A DNA stretch of 6,795 nucleotides from CAYOYK01 sp964408185 (GCA_964408185.1 CAYOYK010000092.1:1-6795), one strand, 5' to 3'. Shown: positions 1-5,952, counted from the stretch's first letter. The notes: generated by a model from the sequence alone, not told the origin. Made by a program: numbers and translations.

Positions 1-13
1 CGCGCCCGCAACG

Positions 14-235
14 GCGGGTGCTAAAGCACCCTTGTAAGAGGGGACTTCGTCCCCCGGCCCACTCGGTTTGGTCGGCGCGGAACGCCTTGTCAGGCGTTCC
101 GCTTGCCAAACCTCCCACCTGCGGGTCGCTTTGCCGCTGCGCGGCAACAGGCCACAGGCCTGTCGCTTCCCTCCGGTGCCCACCGCGCCTTCGGCGCTTG
201 CGTCCCCCTAGGGAACGCAATGTTGAGTGCGCCCC
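14..235. repeat. Left copy of a hairpin-rich dispersed repeat, inverted relative to 5813-5911
   Basis: Two blocks, 14-55 and 181-235, match the reverse complement of 5813-5911 with only a few differences. A further stretch of about 125 bases (56-180) between them is absent from the right copy. The element is a chain of perfect short hairpins: GGGTGC/GCACCC with loop TAAA (16-31), GGGGAC/GTCCCC with loop TTC (40-54), TTGCCGC/GCGGCAA (131-147), ACAGGCC/GGCCTGT (147-163), GCGCC/GGCGC with loop TTC (185-197) and the palindrome CCCTAGGG (206-213). No reading frame here has a convincing start or a recognisable product; the open frames are arginine/alanine/proline-rich products of GC-rich DNA. I infer a non-coding dispersed element. 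Its family is unknown to me. Confidence 0.7.
65..112. repeat. Long two-stage stem-loop inside the left repeat
   Basis: An outer 7-bp stem (GGTTTGG 65-71 with CCAAACC 106-112) encloses an inner perfect 10-bp stem (GCGGAACGCC 77-86 with GGCGTTCCGC 93-102) capped by loop TTGTCA. It lies in the block missing from the right-hand copy, so it may be a nested insertion or the part lost from that copy. No T-tract follows, so it is not a standard terminator. Confidence 0.6.
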
Positions 236-286
236 CCGCGCCCGCAGGCGCAAAGCTGCGGCGCACGGCCGCGCAGAGCATCGCGC

Positions 287-304
287 GCGGCCCCGCAGGG
301 CCGC
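287..304. repeat. GC hairpin with CGCA loop just upstream of the murA promoter
   Basis: A perfect 7-bp stem, GCGGCCC/GGGCCGC, with loop CGCA ends 10 bases before the -35 box. A smaller hairpin with the same loop lies at 238-251 (GCGCC/GGCGC). No T-run follows, only a run of C. It could insulate the promoter or be part of the dispersed repeat; function is not shown. Confidence 0.5.
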
Positions 305-314
305 CCCCCCTGCT

Positions 315-343
315 TTGACAGAATCGCCGGCCTCATGTATAAT
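315..343 (+). promoter_or_regulatory. Consensus sigma-A promoter of the murA operon
   Basis: The -35 box TTGACA (315-320) and -10 box TATAAT (338-343) both match the consensus perfectly and are separated by the optimal 17 bases. Transcription should start near 350, giving a leader of roughly 55 bases before the murA ATG. Such a perfect promoter implies strong, constitutive expression, which fits an essential cell-wall gene. The match is seen directly; the strength is inferred. Confidence 0.9.
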
Positions 344-387
344 GGAAACTGACGCTTTGTTTGCGTAACTCGATAGCGAGGTGACGG

Positions 388-417
388 ATGGCCTTTGGGC
401 CGATCTATGAGCAGTAA
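388..417 (+). CDS. Possible 9-residue leader ORF overlapping the murA start
   Basis: ATG 388 to TAA 415-417 encodes MAFGPIYEQ. The only good Shine-Dalgarno sequence in the murA leader, GAGGTG at 378-383, sits four bases before this ATG, closer to it than to either murA start candidate (11 bases before TTG 395, 23 before ATG 407). The mini-ORF runs through the murA start and stops eight bases beyond the ATG, an arrangement that would allow translational coupling. The short length means it may be chance; the alternative is that the site serves TTG 395. Confidence 0.25.
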   Translation: MAFGPIYEQ

Positions 418-1678
418 AGAAAAAATGCTGATTACGGGCGGCACGCCGCTGATGGGTGAAATCAGCGTGAGCGGGGGCAAAAACACGGCCGTCGCGGTCA
501 TTCCGGCGGCGCTGCTGGCCGACGGGCCCTGCACCATCGAAAACCTGCCGGATATCGAGGACGTGCACGCGCTCATTGATATACTGGAGCATCTCGGCGT
601 GGCGGTGGATTACGAGCCGGGCCGCTCCATGGTGATCGACCCGACCGCCGCTATGGGCTTCCGCGTGCCGTACAAGCTCACGCGGCGGCTGCGCGGCAGC
701 TATTATCTCATGGGCGCTCTGCTGGGCCGCTGCGGCCAGTGCGAGGTTGCCTATCCCGGAGGCTGCGAGATCGGCAGTCGGCCGATGGATCAGCATTTCA
801 AGGGCTTTGAGGCGCTGGGCGCGACCATCGAGGACCGCGGCGGCATGGTGTACGGCAAGTGCTACGATCACGCGCTTCAGGGCGCGGATGTGTTCTTTGA
901 CGTGGTGACCGTCGGCGGCACCATCAACGTGATGCTCGCCGCCGTGAAGGCGCAGGGCAACACCGTCATCTACAACGCGGCCAAGGAGCCGCACATCGTC
1001 GATCTGGCCAACTTCCTCAACAGCATGGGCGCGCGCATCAAGGGCGCGGGCACGGACGTCATCCGCATCCGCGGGCAGGAGCGCCTGCACGGCAGCACCT
1101 ATACCGTGATCCCCGATCAAATCGAAACCGGCACGCTGATGATCGCCGCCGCCGCCACGCGCGGCGATGTGACCATCCACGGCTGCATCCCCACGCACAT
1201 GGAGGCCCTCACGGCCAAGCTGCTGGAGATGGGCGTGCGCGTGACCGACAATGACGATAGCATCCGCGTGCGCCCGCAGGGCGAGCAGCGCGCGGTGAAC
1301 ATCAAAACGCAGGTGTACCCCGGCTTCCCGACCGATCTGCAGCAGCCGATGACCGCGCTGCTGTGCATGGCCACCGGCACCAGTACCGTGAGCGAGACCA
1401 TCTTTGAGCAGCGCTTCAAGCATTTGGACGAGCTGCGCCGCATGGGCGCGCGCGTCAAGCTGATGGACCGCACGGTGCTGATCGAGGGCGTGCGGGAGCT
1501 GTACGGCGCGCCCGTGACCGTTACCGACCTGCGCGCCGGCGCGGCGCTCGTGGTGGCCGGGCTGATGGCCAAGGGCGTGACCGAGATCTACGAGACCTCC
1601 TACATCGACCGCGGGTACGAGCACATCGAGGCGAAGCTGTGCTCGCTGGGCGCGCACATCCGCCGCGAGAAGCTCTAA
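407..1678 (+). CDS. murA: UDP-N-acetylglucosamine 1-carboxyvinyltransferase (MurA)
   Basis: MurA transfers enolpyruvate from phosphoenolpyruvate to the 3-OH of UDP-GlcNAc, the first committed cytoplasmic step of peptidoglycan synthesis. The 423-residue product has the usual length (E. coli 419) and the EPSP-synthase-like fold signature throughout. Family active-site residues are all present, offset by +5 from E. coli numbering: K25-N26 in SGGKN, R96, the PEP-binding catalytic cysteine C120 in PGGCEIG, R125, D310 in FPTDLQQ, R376 in DLRAG and R402 in DRGYE. Because C120 is cysteine rather than aspartate, fosfomycin sensitivity is expected. The start is uncertain: ATG 407 and TTG 395 (four extra residues) are both possible, ATG 425 less so. 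Transcribed from the promoter at 315-343 and followed after 38 bases by the J-domain gene. Clostridia often carry two MurA paralogues; I cannot tell which this is. Confidence 0.97.
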   Translation: MSSKEKMLITGGTPLMGEISVSGGKNTAVAVIPAALLADGPCTIENLPDIEDVHALIDILEHLGVAVDYEPGRSMVIDPTAAMGFRVPYKLTRRLRGSYYLMGALLGRCGQCEVAYPGGCEIGSRPMDQHFKGFEALGATIEDRGGMVYGKCYDHALQGADVFFDVVTVGGTINVMLAAVKAQGNTVIYNAAKEPHIVDLANFLNSMGARIKGAGTDVIRIRGQERLHGSTYTVIPDQIETGTLMIAAAATRGDVTIHGCIPTHMEALTAKLLEMGVRVTDNDDSIRVRPQGEQRAVNIKTQVYPGFPTDLQQPMTALLCMATGTSTVSETIFEQRFKHLDELRRMGARVKLMDRTVLIEGVRELYGAPVTVTDLRAGAALVVAGLMAKGVTEIYETSYIDRGYEHIEAKLCSLGAHIRREKL

Positions 1679-1716
1679 GCCGAACCTCCGCATTCCGCGG
1701 GAAAGGAGGGAGCGGT

Positions 1717-2250
1717 TTGATCTATCCCCCAAAGCCCTTCGCGCTGCTGGGCGTGAGCGATAGCGCCACGGAGCAGCAGGTGCGGCAGGCCTATCGCCAG
1801 CGCGTCAAGGAGTGCCACCCGGACCGCTTTCAGGATCCGGCGGAGCAGCAGGCGGCGCAGGAGAAGCTGGTAGCGCTCAACCTCGCCTACGAGGAGGCGC
1901 TGCGTCAGGTTGGCCAGCGTCGCGTCGGCTTTAACTTGGTTGGCATGGAGGAAGCCATGCACTTTGCGCGGCGGCTGGTGGAGCAGGGCAATTTGGAGAG
2001 CGCCCTGCGGCAGCTCAACCGCGCGGACCGCAAGACCGCGGAGTGGTATGCCCTGCAGGGCGAGATCCTCATGGGGCTGCGGCAGTTTGCCACGGCGCAC
2101 CAGAGCTACCGCGCGGCGGTCAAGCTGGAGCCGGAGAACCGCCGGTACCGCGAGGGCGCGCTGGACGCGGCCGTTATGCTGAAGAAGAGCCAAACCGTGC
2201 CCTACAAGGTGCAAACTTGGCTGCGGGATACGTTTCGGGTAAAAAAATAA
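1717..2250 (+). CDS. Small J-domain protein with TPR-like C-terminal half
   Basis: A 177-residue cytoplasmic protein. Residues about 5-65 form a J domain (FALLGVSDSATEQQVRQAYR, then the invariant HPD at 34-36, then the ALNLAYEEAL helix), the module that stimulates Hsp70/DnaK ATPase. It lacks the Gly/Phe region, zinc fingers and substrate-binding domains of true DnaJ, so it is not dnaJ itself. Residues about 75-145 look like two TPR-type helical pairs (AMHFARRLVEQGNLESALRQ; ALQGEILMGLRQFATAHQSY), probably for partner binding. The TTG start at 1717 was chosen because a strong AAAGGAGGG site (1702-1710) lies six bases upstream and the J domain begins right after it; longer in-frame extensions would run back into murA. 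It follows murA by 38 bases with no terminator between them, so co-transcription is likely. Client and partner are unknown. Confidence 0.9.
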   Translation: MIYPPKPFALLGVSDSATEQQVRQAYRQRVKECHPDRFQDPAEQQAAQEKLVALNLAYEEALRQVGQRRVGFNLVGMEEAMHFARRLVEQGNLESALRQLNRADRKTAEWYALQGEILMGLRQFATAHQSYRAAVKLEPENRRYREGALDAAVMLKKSQTVPYKVQTWLRDTFRVKK

Positions 2251-2269
2251 GCGCGGGAGGCGGCGGGTC

Positions 2270-2286
2270 GGCAGGGGACGCCTGCC
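2270..2286 (+). other. Small stem-loop after the J-domain gene
   Basis: GGCAGG (2270-2275) pairs with CCTGCC (2281-2286) across loop GGACG, 20 bases after the stop codon. There is no T-tract, so it is unlikely to terminate by itself; it might protect the transcript 3' end. Confidence 0.35.
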
Positions 2287-2309
2287 GTGGATTGCCGTGC
2301 CCGCAGATG

Positions 2310-2505
2310 TTGTTGCGCCCGTCGGATTTTTCGCGCCTGCGGGCGTTGTTGCGCCCGTCGGGTTTTCCGCGCTCGCGGGCGTTGTTGCGCCTGTCGGGTT
2401 TTCCGCGCTCGCGGGCGTTGTTGCGCCTGTCGGGTTTTCCGCGCTCGCGGGCGTTGTTGCGCCCGTCGGGTTTTCCGCGCTCGTGGGCGTTGTTGCGCCC
2501 GTCGG
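2310..2505. repeat. 36-bp tandem minisatellite, five full units plus a partial sixth
   Basis: Units begin at 2310, 2346, 2382, 2418, 2454 and 2490 with an exact 36-base period, each opening TTGTTGCGCC. Units 2-5 differ at one or two positions; unit 1 is more diverged and the sixth is cut after about 16 bases. There are no variable spacers, so it is not CRISPR. At every junction the end of one unit (CGGGCG) and the start of the next (CGCCCG) form a 6-bp hairpin with loop TTGTTG. The array lies in the 3' region between the J-domain stop and the shared terminator. The 36-bp period leaves reading frames open on both strands (12-residue repeats), but no start or ribosome site supports translation. 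Confidence 0.9.
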
Positions 2506-2532
2506 AGCGGGACGGAAACGCCGCGCTCATAT

Positions 2533-2570
2533 CAAAAAGGCGAAGCCGCTCTGCGCGCTTCGCCTTTTTG
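2533..2570. terminator. Bidirectional intrinsic terminator between convergent genes
   Basis: A perfect 14-bp stem (2533-2546 with 2557-2570) has a 10-base loop. Its core GGCGAAGC/GCTTCGCC is flanked by AAAAA on one side and TTTTT on the other, so it works as a rho-independent terminator in either direction. It ends the murA/J-domain transcript on the plus strand and the minus-strand gene whose stop lies at 2585-2587. Confidence 0.93.
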
Positions 2571-2584
2571 GTACACAGCAACCG

Positions 2585-3556
2585 TTAATAGTAGTAGCCT
2601 CCGCCAAACGCAGAGGAAAGCGCCCCCATCGCAACGCCGTACAGGATCAGCGCGCACAAAATGAAGATCAGCAGCGCGGCCGCCGATACGCAAATGACCA
2701 CGGGCAGGCCCTTTTCCTTGGCCGGGTCGGGGTTCATCTTGCGGATGACGCCCGCCAAGCCGCACAGCGACGCGGCCATCCCGGCGACCGTCAGCGCCAG
2801 CGCGATCAACGGGGAAATGAGCGACACGAGCACGTTGAGCACGCTGACGACCGCCAGCGGCATGCCCGTCACGGCCGCCGACGCGGTGAGCAGCGGCGCG
2901 GAGAAGCGCACCTTCACAAGCGCGCACAGGTAGAGGATCAGCGTGCCGATCATCACCGTGGACGAGAGCAGGCGCAGCAGCGCGGCGATGCCGCCCACGC
3001 CCGCCGCCATGGTGGTAAAGCTCATCCCCATCATGCTGAAGCGCCCCATGCCGATGAGCGTGCTCAAAAACGCAAACAACAGGCTGGTGGCCAGCACGAG
3101 CGGCCCGGTAACATAATCCTTGGCCTCCACCATGGCTTGCAGCGTCTCGCCGGGCTTTGTGAACGCGCCGAGAAAGTTCTTGGGCAGCTTTTGGAACGCG
3201 AGCGCAAACGGGTTCGGCCCGCGCGGCGGACGCGCGTTGCCGTAGGGCTGCTGGTAGCCGCCCTGCGGGCCGTAGCCGGGCTGCTGATAGCCGTAGCCCT
3301 GCTGGGGCTGAGCGTATCCGCCCTGCTGCTGGGGGTAGCCGTTCTGCTGGGGATAGCCGCCCTGCTGGCTGTACCCCTGGGGGTAGACCGGCTGGTTATA
3401 TCCCTGCGGATAGCCGCCCTGCTGGCTGTTGTAATCCTGCTGATAGTTCTGGCTGCGCGCCTGCGTGCGCCGGCCCGTGGTCTGCACGGGCTCGCCGCAA
3501 TAGGCGCAGGCGGCGCTGTTGGGCGCGAGGGGCTGGCCGCAGCGTGGACAATTCAT
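2585..3556 (-). CDS. Zinc-ribbon, Q/G/Y/P-rich, Yip1-like five-helix membrane protein
   Basis: A 323-residue protein of unknown function. Residues 3-20 form a zinc ribbon with two CxxC knuckles (C3, C6, C17, C20). Residues about 36-107 are a low-complexity linker of Gln, Gly, Tyr and Pro with recurring GGYPQ and QGY motifs. From about 115 there is a short amphipathic stretch, then five predicted membrane helices near 151-170, 190-214, 224-245, 249-271 and 284-308, followed by a GGGYYY tail. This order (zinc ribbon, disordered linker, about five helices) is typical of the Yip1/DUF1282-like membrane proteins annotated in Firmicutes; the assignment is by architecture only. Start ATG 3556 is set by AGGAG eight bases upstream and by the zinc ribbon beginning at residue 3; longer upstream reading is GC-rich artefact. 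It has its own promoter, shares the terminator at 2533-2570 and is divergent from the SipL-like gene. The ribbon and linker should face the cytoplasm. Confidence 0.88.
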   Translation of the reverse strand: MNCPRCGQPLAPNSAACAYCGEPVQTTGRRTQARSQNYQQDYNSQQGGYPQGYNQPVYPQGYSQQGGYPQQNGYPQQQGGYAQPQQGYGYQQPGYGPQGGYQQPYGNARPPRGPNPFALAFQKLPKNFLGAFTKPGETLQAMVEAKDYVTGPLVLATSLLFAFLSTLIGMGRFSMMGMSFTTMAAGVGGIAALLRLLSSTVMIGTLILYLCALVKVRFSAPLLTASAAVTGMPLAVVSVLNVLVSLISPLIALALTVAGMAASLCGLAGVIRKMNPDPAKEKGLPVVICVSAAALLIFILCALILYGVAMGALSSAFGGGYYY

Positions 3557-3616
3557 ACAAATCGCTCCTTTTCCGGCGGCGCAGGAACGCTCGCCGTCGG
3601 GTGATGCTTCGGGGGT

Positions 3617-3645
3617 ATTATAGCATGACGCATTCCGCCGCGCAA
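3617..3645 (-). promoter_or_regulatory. Sigma-A-type promoter of the zinc-ribbon membrane protein gene
   Basis: On the minus strand TATAAT (3622-3617) is preceded by TGC, giving an extended -10. Seventeen bases further upstream is TTGCGC (3645-3640), which keeps only the TTG of the -35 consensus. The leader to the ATG is about 55 bases and contains the AAAAGGAGC ribosome site. A perfect extended -10 can compensate for a weak -35. Confidence 0.8.
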
Positions 3646-3679
3646 GGGGGGCGGGGCGGGCGAGGGGTGTGAGGGCGAT

Positions 3680-3891
3680 GCGCGTGCCACCGTCGCGCGT
3701 ACCGTCGCGCAAAAGAGCACGCGGCGCGACGGGGCAGGGCACGCGGCGCGAGGTGCGTAGGCGACGCGCGTGCCGCCGTCGCGCCTGCCGCCGCGCAAGA
3801 GGGCACGCGGCGCGACGGGGCAGGGCACGCGAAGGGCGGCAGGGCAGGTGCGCGAGCGCGGCGCGCGTGCCGCCGCGCAAGAGGGCACGCG
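3680..3891. repeat. GC-rich direct repeat of 86-bp period with a degenerate third copy
   Basis: Copy one spans 3680-3745 and copy two 3766-3831, exactly 86 bases apart, with roughly six differences in 66 positions. Both start GCGCGTGCC and end in ACGGGGCAGGGCACGCG. A shortened third copy starts near 3863 (GCGTGCCGCCGCGCAAGAGG) and weaker fragments continue to about 4010. The block fills the spacer between the divergent promoters. Open frames through it are Arg/Ala-rich with no ribosome site. I see no gene here; it may be a decayed minisatellite. Confidence 0.75.
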
Positions 3892-4016
3892 ACACGGCAG
3901 GCAGGGCACGGAGGCGCGACAGGCAGGGCTTGCGAAGGGCGCGACGGGGCAGGGTGCGCGAGCGCGCCGCGCGAACCGCTGGCCACCCCTCGCGCGTACC
4001 GCCGCGCAATCGGGCC

Positions 4017-4045
4017 GCATACTCGTCCCATCGCGCGCATACGCT
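4017..4045 (+). promoter_or_regulatory. Probable sigma-E (mother-cell) promoter of the SipL-like gene
   Basis: GCATACT (4017-4023) matches the Bacillus sigma-E -35 consensus KMATATT at six of seven positions. After 14 bases, CATACGCT (4038-4045) matches the -10 consensus CATACAnT at six of seven defined positions. The expected start near 4052 leaves a leader of about 23 bases that holds the GGAGG site at 4063-4067. No sigma-A promoter is visible near the gene. Sigma-E control fits the family: sipL of Clostridioides difficile is expressed in the mother cell under sigma-E. Confidence 0.7.
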
Positions 4046-4074
4046 GTTTGCAAAGGCGTATTGGAGGGAGCAGC

Positions 4075-5643
4075 ATGGAAAACGCGATCAATCAGGAGCC
4101 CGCGCGGACGGCCTCGGCACGGGTGATACGGGAAAACCTGCCCATGGAACGCTTTGTGGGCGCGACCGCCACGCAGGCGGTGGTGGAGGGCGAGGTTGCC
4201 CTGCCGGGCGGCCTGCGCGAGGAGACCCGCGTGCTGGCCTGCGAGGCCATGGCGCTGGTAGACCGCTGCGAGGCCATGGCGGACCGGCTGTCCGTGGACG
4301 GCAAGGTGACGTTCCACGTGCTGTACACGCAGGGCGATCCGACCCGCGTATCGGCGCTGGAGGCCGGGGCGGAGTTTACCCACAGCCCGGATCTATCCGG
4401 CTGTCAGCCGCGGCAAGCCGCCACGGCGGCGGCGACCGTGGAGCACGTGGAGGCCACCGCGCAGAGCGGGCGGCTGCATCTGCGCGCCATTTTGCGCGTG
4501 TACGCGCGCGTGCTGACCGACGCGCCCGTCAGCGTGGTCACGGGCGTGGCGGATGTGCCCGGCCTGACGCAGCAAACGGAGGAGCTGCCCGTCTGCGTGA
4601 CCGTATCCACCGGGGCCTCGCAGGCGCTGGTGCGGGACGAGTTTGCCATCAACGAGATCCTGCAGGTGCAGGATACCCTCTACGCCACGGCCAGCGCCGC
4701 CGTGCGGGACGTGATGGGCGGCGAGGACAAGGCGACCGTATCGGGCGAGATCCAGCTGGAGGTGGTGCATCGCAGCGCGATGCCCTCGCGGCCGCTGGTC
4801 ACCACGCGGCACACGCTGCCGTTTGAGGAGAGCATCCCCCTTGCGGGCGAGCCCTGCGACGCGCTTGCCTGCGATGTTTCCGTGCGGGACGTGGCGGTGC
4901 TTTCGCAGGAGGGCGCGCAGGAGGGCGAGCGTATTCTGCGCGCGGAGGTGCTGCTGGGGCTGTCGGCGCGGGGCACCAAGCAGCGCGCGGCCGTTGCGCT
5001 GCGGGACGCGTACACCACGCAGGGCGAGCTGCTGCTCCCCGTTGCCCAGCCTACGCGCCGCGCCGTCGGCTACCAAGCCGTCCGCACGGCCGAGAGCGGC
5101 AAGCTCACCCTCCTGCTCGATGGCGATCAGCCCCCCGCGCGCACGCCGATCAAGGCAGTCCTCCGGCCCGTGCTGCTATCCGCCGAGAAGCAGAACGGCA
5201 AGCTGCTTGTGGACGGCATGATGGAAACGACCCTCCTGTACATGACGGACGATAGCGACGCGCCCGTATCGCTGAGCACGGAGGAGCCGTTCTCCATGGC
5301 GTTTGCGTGCGAGCTGGGCGACCCGGAGGCCGTGCGCCTTACGCCGACCAACGTGGAGGTCAGCGGCGTGACGAGCGACCGTGTGGAGATCAAGTACATC
5401 CTGCACTTGGCGGCGTCGGACGTGCTGCTGGCCGACGAGCCGATCGTGACCGATCTGCGCCGCGCCCCGGCCGAGGAAGCCGCGCCGGGCGTTGTGCTCT
5501 GCTTTGCGCAGGAGCGCGAGACCCTATGGGAGCTGGCCAAGCGCTACCGCGTCACCCCGGAGAGCGTGCTGCGCATGAACCCAAGCCTCTCGGCGGACGT
5601 GCCGTGCGAGGCAGGGCAAAGCGTGCTGATCTGGATCAAGTGA
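4075..5643 (+). CDS. sipL: SipL-like spore morphogenetic protein (DUF3794/SPOCS repeats plus LysM)
   Basis: A 522-residue protein. It contains three DUF3794 (SPOCS) repeats, about 35-147, 180-300 and 340-450, each marked by a strand like VDGKVTFHVLY (74-84), VSGEIQLEV (222-230) or VDGMMETTLLY (379-389) followed by a second conserved strand region. Residues 473-521 are a C-terminal LysM domain (TLWELAKRYRVTPESVLRMN). No signal peptide or membrane helix is visible, so it should stay in the mother-cell cytoplasm at the forespore surface. In C. difficile, SipL has this same architecture; its LysM domain binds the ATPase SpoIVA to build the basal spore coat, a role filled by SpoVID in Bacillus. 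Start ATG 4075 follows GGAGGGAG by a good spacing; a TTG at 4048 lacks a site. Transcription is probably from the sigma-E promoter at 4017-4045, and the gene looks monocistronic, ending at the terminator at 5702-5730. Other DUF3794-LysM paralogues exist in Clostridia, so orthology to sipL is likely but not certain. Confidence 0.88.
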   Translation: MENAINQEPARTASARVIRENLPMERFVGATATQAVVEGEVALPGGLREETRVLACEAMALVDRCEAMADRLSVDGKVTFHVLYTQGDPTRVSALEAGAEFTHSPDLSGCQPRQAATAAATVEHVEATAQSGRLHLRAILRVYARVLTDAPVSVVTGVADVPGLTQQTEELPVCVTVSTGASQALVRDEFAINEILQVQDTLYATASAAVRDVMGGEDKATVSGEIQLEVVHRSAMPSRPLVTTRHTLPFEESIPLAGEPCDALACDVSVRDVAVLSQEGAQEGERILRAEVLLGLSARGTKQRAAVALRDAYTTQGELLLPVAQPTRRAVGYQAVRTAESGKLTLLLDGDQPPARTPIKAVLRPVLLSAEKQNGKLLVDGMMETTLLYMTDDSDAPVSLSTEEPFSMAFACELGDPEAVRLTPTNVEVSGVTSDRVEIKYILHLAASDVLLADEPIVTDLRRAPAEEAAPGVVLCFAQERETLWELAKRYRVTPESVLRMNPSLSADVPCEAGQSVLIWIK

Positions 5644-5658
5644 GGGATTTGGGGATTT

Positions 5659-5675
5659 GGGGAGCGGGGCTCCCC
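5659..5675 (+). other. GC stem-loop just after the SipL-like stop codon
   Basis: GGGGAGC (5659-5665) pairs perfectly with GCTCCCC (5669-5675) across a GGG loop, 15 bases after the stop. A short GGGATTTG duplication precedes it (5644-5659). No T-tract follows, so the real terminator is the next hairpin; this one may stabilise the 3' end. Confidence 0.4.
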
Positions 5676-5701
5676 CTGCCCCTTGGGGGCGGCCTGCGAG
5701 G

Positions 5702-5730
5702 GCCCCGGCCGAAATGGCCGGGGCTTTGTT
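5702..5730 (+). terminator. Intrinsic terminator of the SipL-like gene
   Basis: A perfect 9-bp stem, GCCCCGGCC (5702-5710) with GGCCGGGGC (5716-5724), has loop GAAAT and is followed by TTTGTT. It lies 58 bases after the stop codon. The T-run is short but the stem is entirely G/C. Confidence 0.8.
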
Positions 5731-5736
5731 GCGTAT

Positions 5737-5813
5737 GCGCGGCGCGGGCTTTGCGCCTGCGCGGCGCGGGCTTTGCGCCTGCGCGGCGCGGCGTTGCGCC
5801 TGCGCGGCGCGCG
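5737..5813. repeat. 22-bp tandem repeat, three units plus a partial fourth
   Basis: Units start at 5737, 5759, 5781 and 5802, each opening GCGCGGCGCG. The first two are identical over 22 bases and end GGCTTTGCGCCT; the third is 21 bases with GCGTTGCGCCT; the fourth is cut short. It abuts the right copy of the hairpin repeat. A diverged relative of the motif (CGCAGGCGCAAAG in the opposite orientation) lies at 243-255 beside the left copy. Confidence 0.8.
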
Positions 5814-5911
5814 GGGAGCGCACTCAACATCGCGTTCCCTAGGGGGAAGCAAGCGCCGAAGGCGCGGTGAGGGGGGACGAAGTCCCCTCTTACAAGGGCG
5901 CTTTAGCGCCC
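5813..5911. repeat. Right copy of the hairpin-rich dispersed repeat
   Basis: It is the reverse complement of 14-55 joined to 181-235, without the intervening 125 bases. Hairpins present are the palindrome CCCTAGGG (5837-5844), GCGCC/GGCGC with loop GAA (5853-5865), GGGGAC/GTCCCC with loop GAA (5873-5887) and GGGCGC/GCGCCC with loop TTTA (5896-5911). The last differs from its left counterpart by a paired change on both sides of the stem. I see no gene in it. Confidence 0.75.
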
Positions 5912-5926
5912 GCCGTCGGTACGGTG

Positions 5927-5946
5927 CCCCACCCTGCGGGGTGGGG
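5927..5946. repeat. 8-bp hairpin with TGCG loop
   Basis: CCCCACCC (5927-5934) pairs perfectly with GGGTGGGG (5939-5946) across loop TGCG. It has no T-tract. It shares its loop with several other hairpins in the flanking regions and sits six bases before the 28-bp palindrome. Confidence 0.6.
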
Positions 5947-5952
5947 TTCGTC

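Noticed and set aside
18..368. Plus-strand open frame in the left flank
   Set aside because: It runs through the hairpin repeats and over the murA promoter, has no ribosome site and gives an Arg/Pro/Ala-rich product with no recognisable domain.
2310..2505. CRISPR array, because of the 36-base repeat length
   Set aside because: The units are directly adjacent with no unique spacers, and no cas gene is present.
2174..2581. Minus-strand open frame with 12-residue ERGKPDGRNNAR repeats
   Set aside because: The repeats simply reflect the 36-bp DNA period. Its start lies in the terminator region, no ribosome site is visible and its end overlaps the J-domain gene.
2297..3604. Long plus-strand open frame encoding VAPVGFSALAG repeats
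   Set aside because: It starts in the minisatellite, crosses a strong terminator and then lies antisense to the zinc-ribbon membrane protein gene; it has no ribosome site and an arginine/histidine-rich tail typical of antisense GC-rich DNA.
3557..4009. N-terminal extension of the minus-strand gene through the GC-rich spacer
   Set aside because: It would cross the gene's own promoter and translate Arg/Ala/Pro-rich repeats; the zinc ribbon with its AGGAG site marks ATG 3556 as the start.
4393..5076. Minus-strand open frame opposite the SipL-like gene
   Set aside because: It is antisense to a well-supported gene, with a His/Arg/Gly-rich product of the kind produced by high-GC antisense frames.
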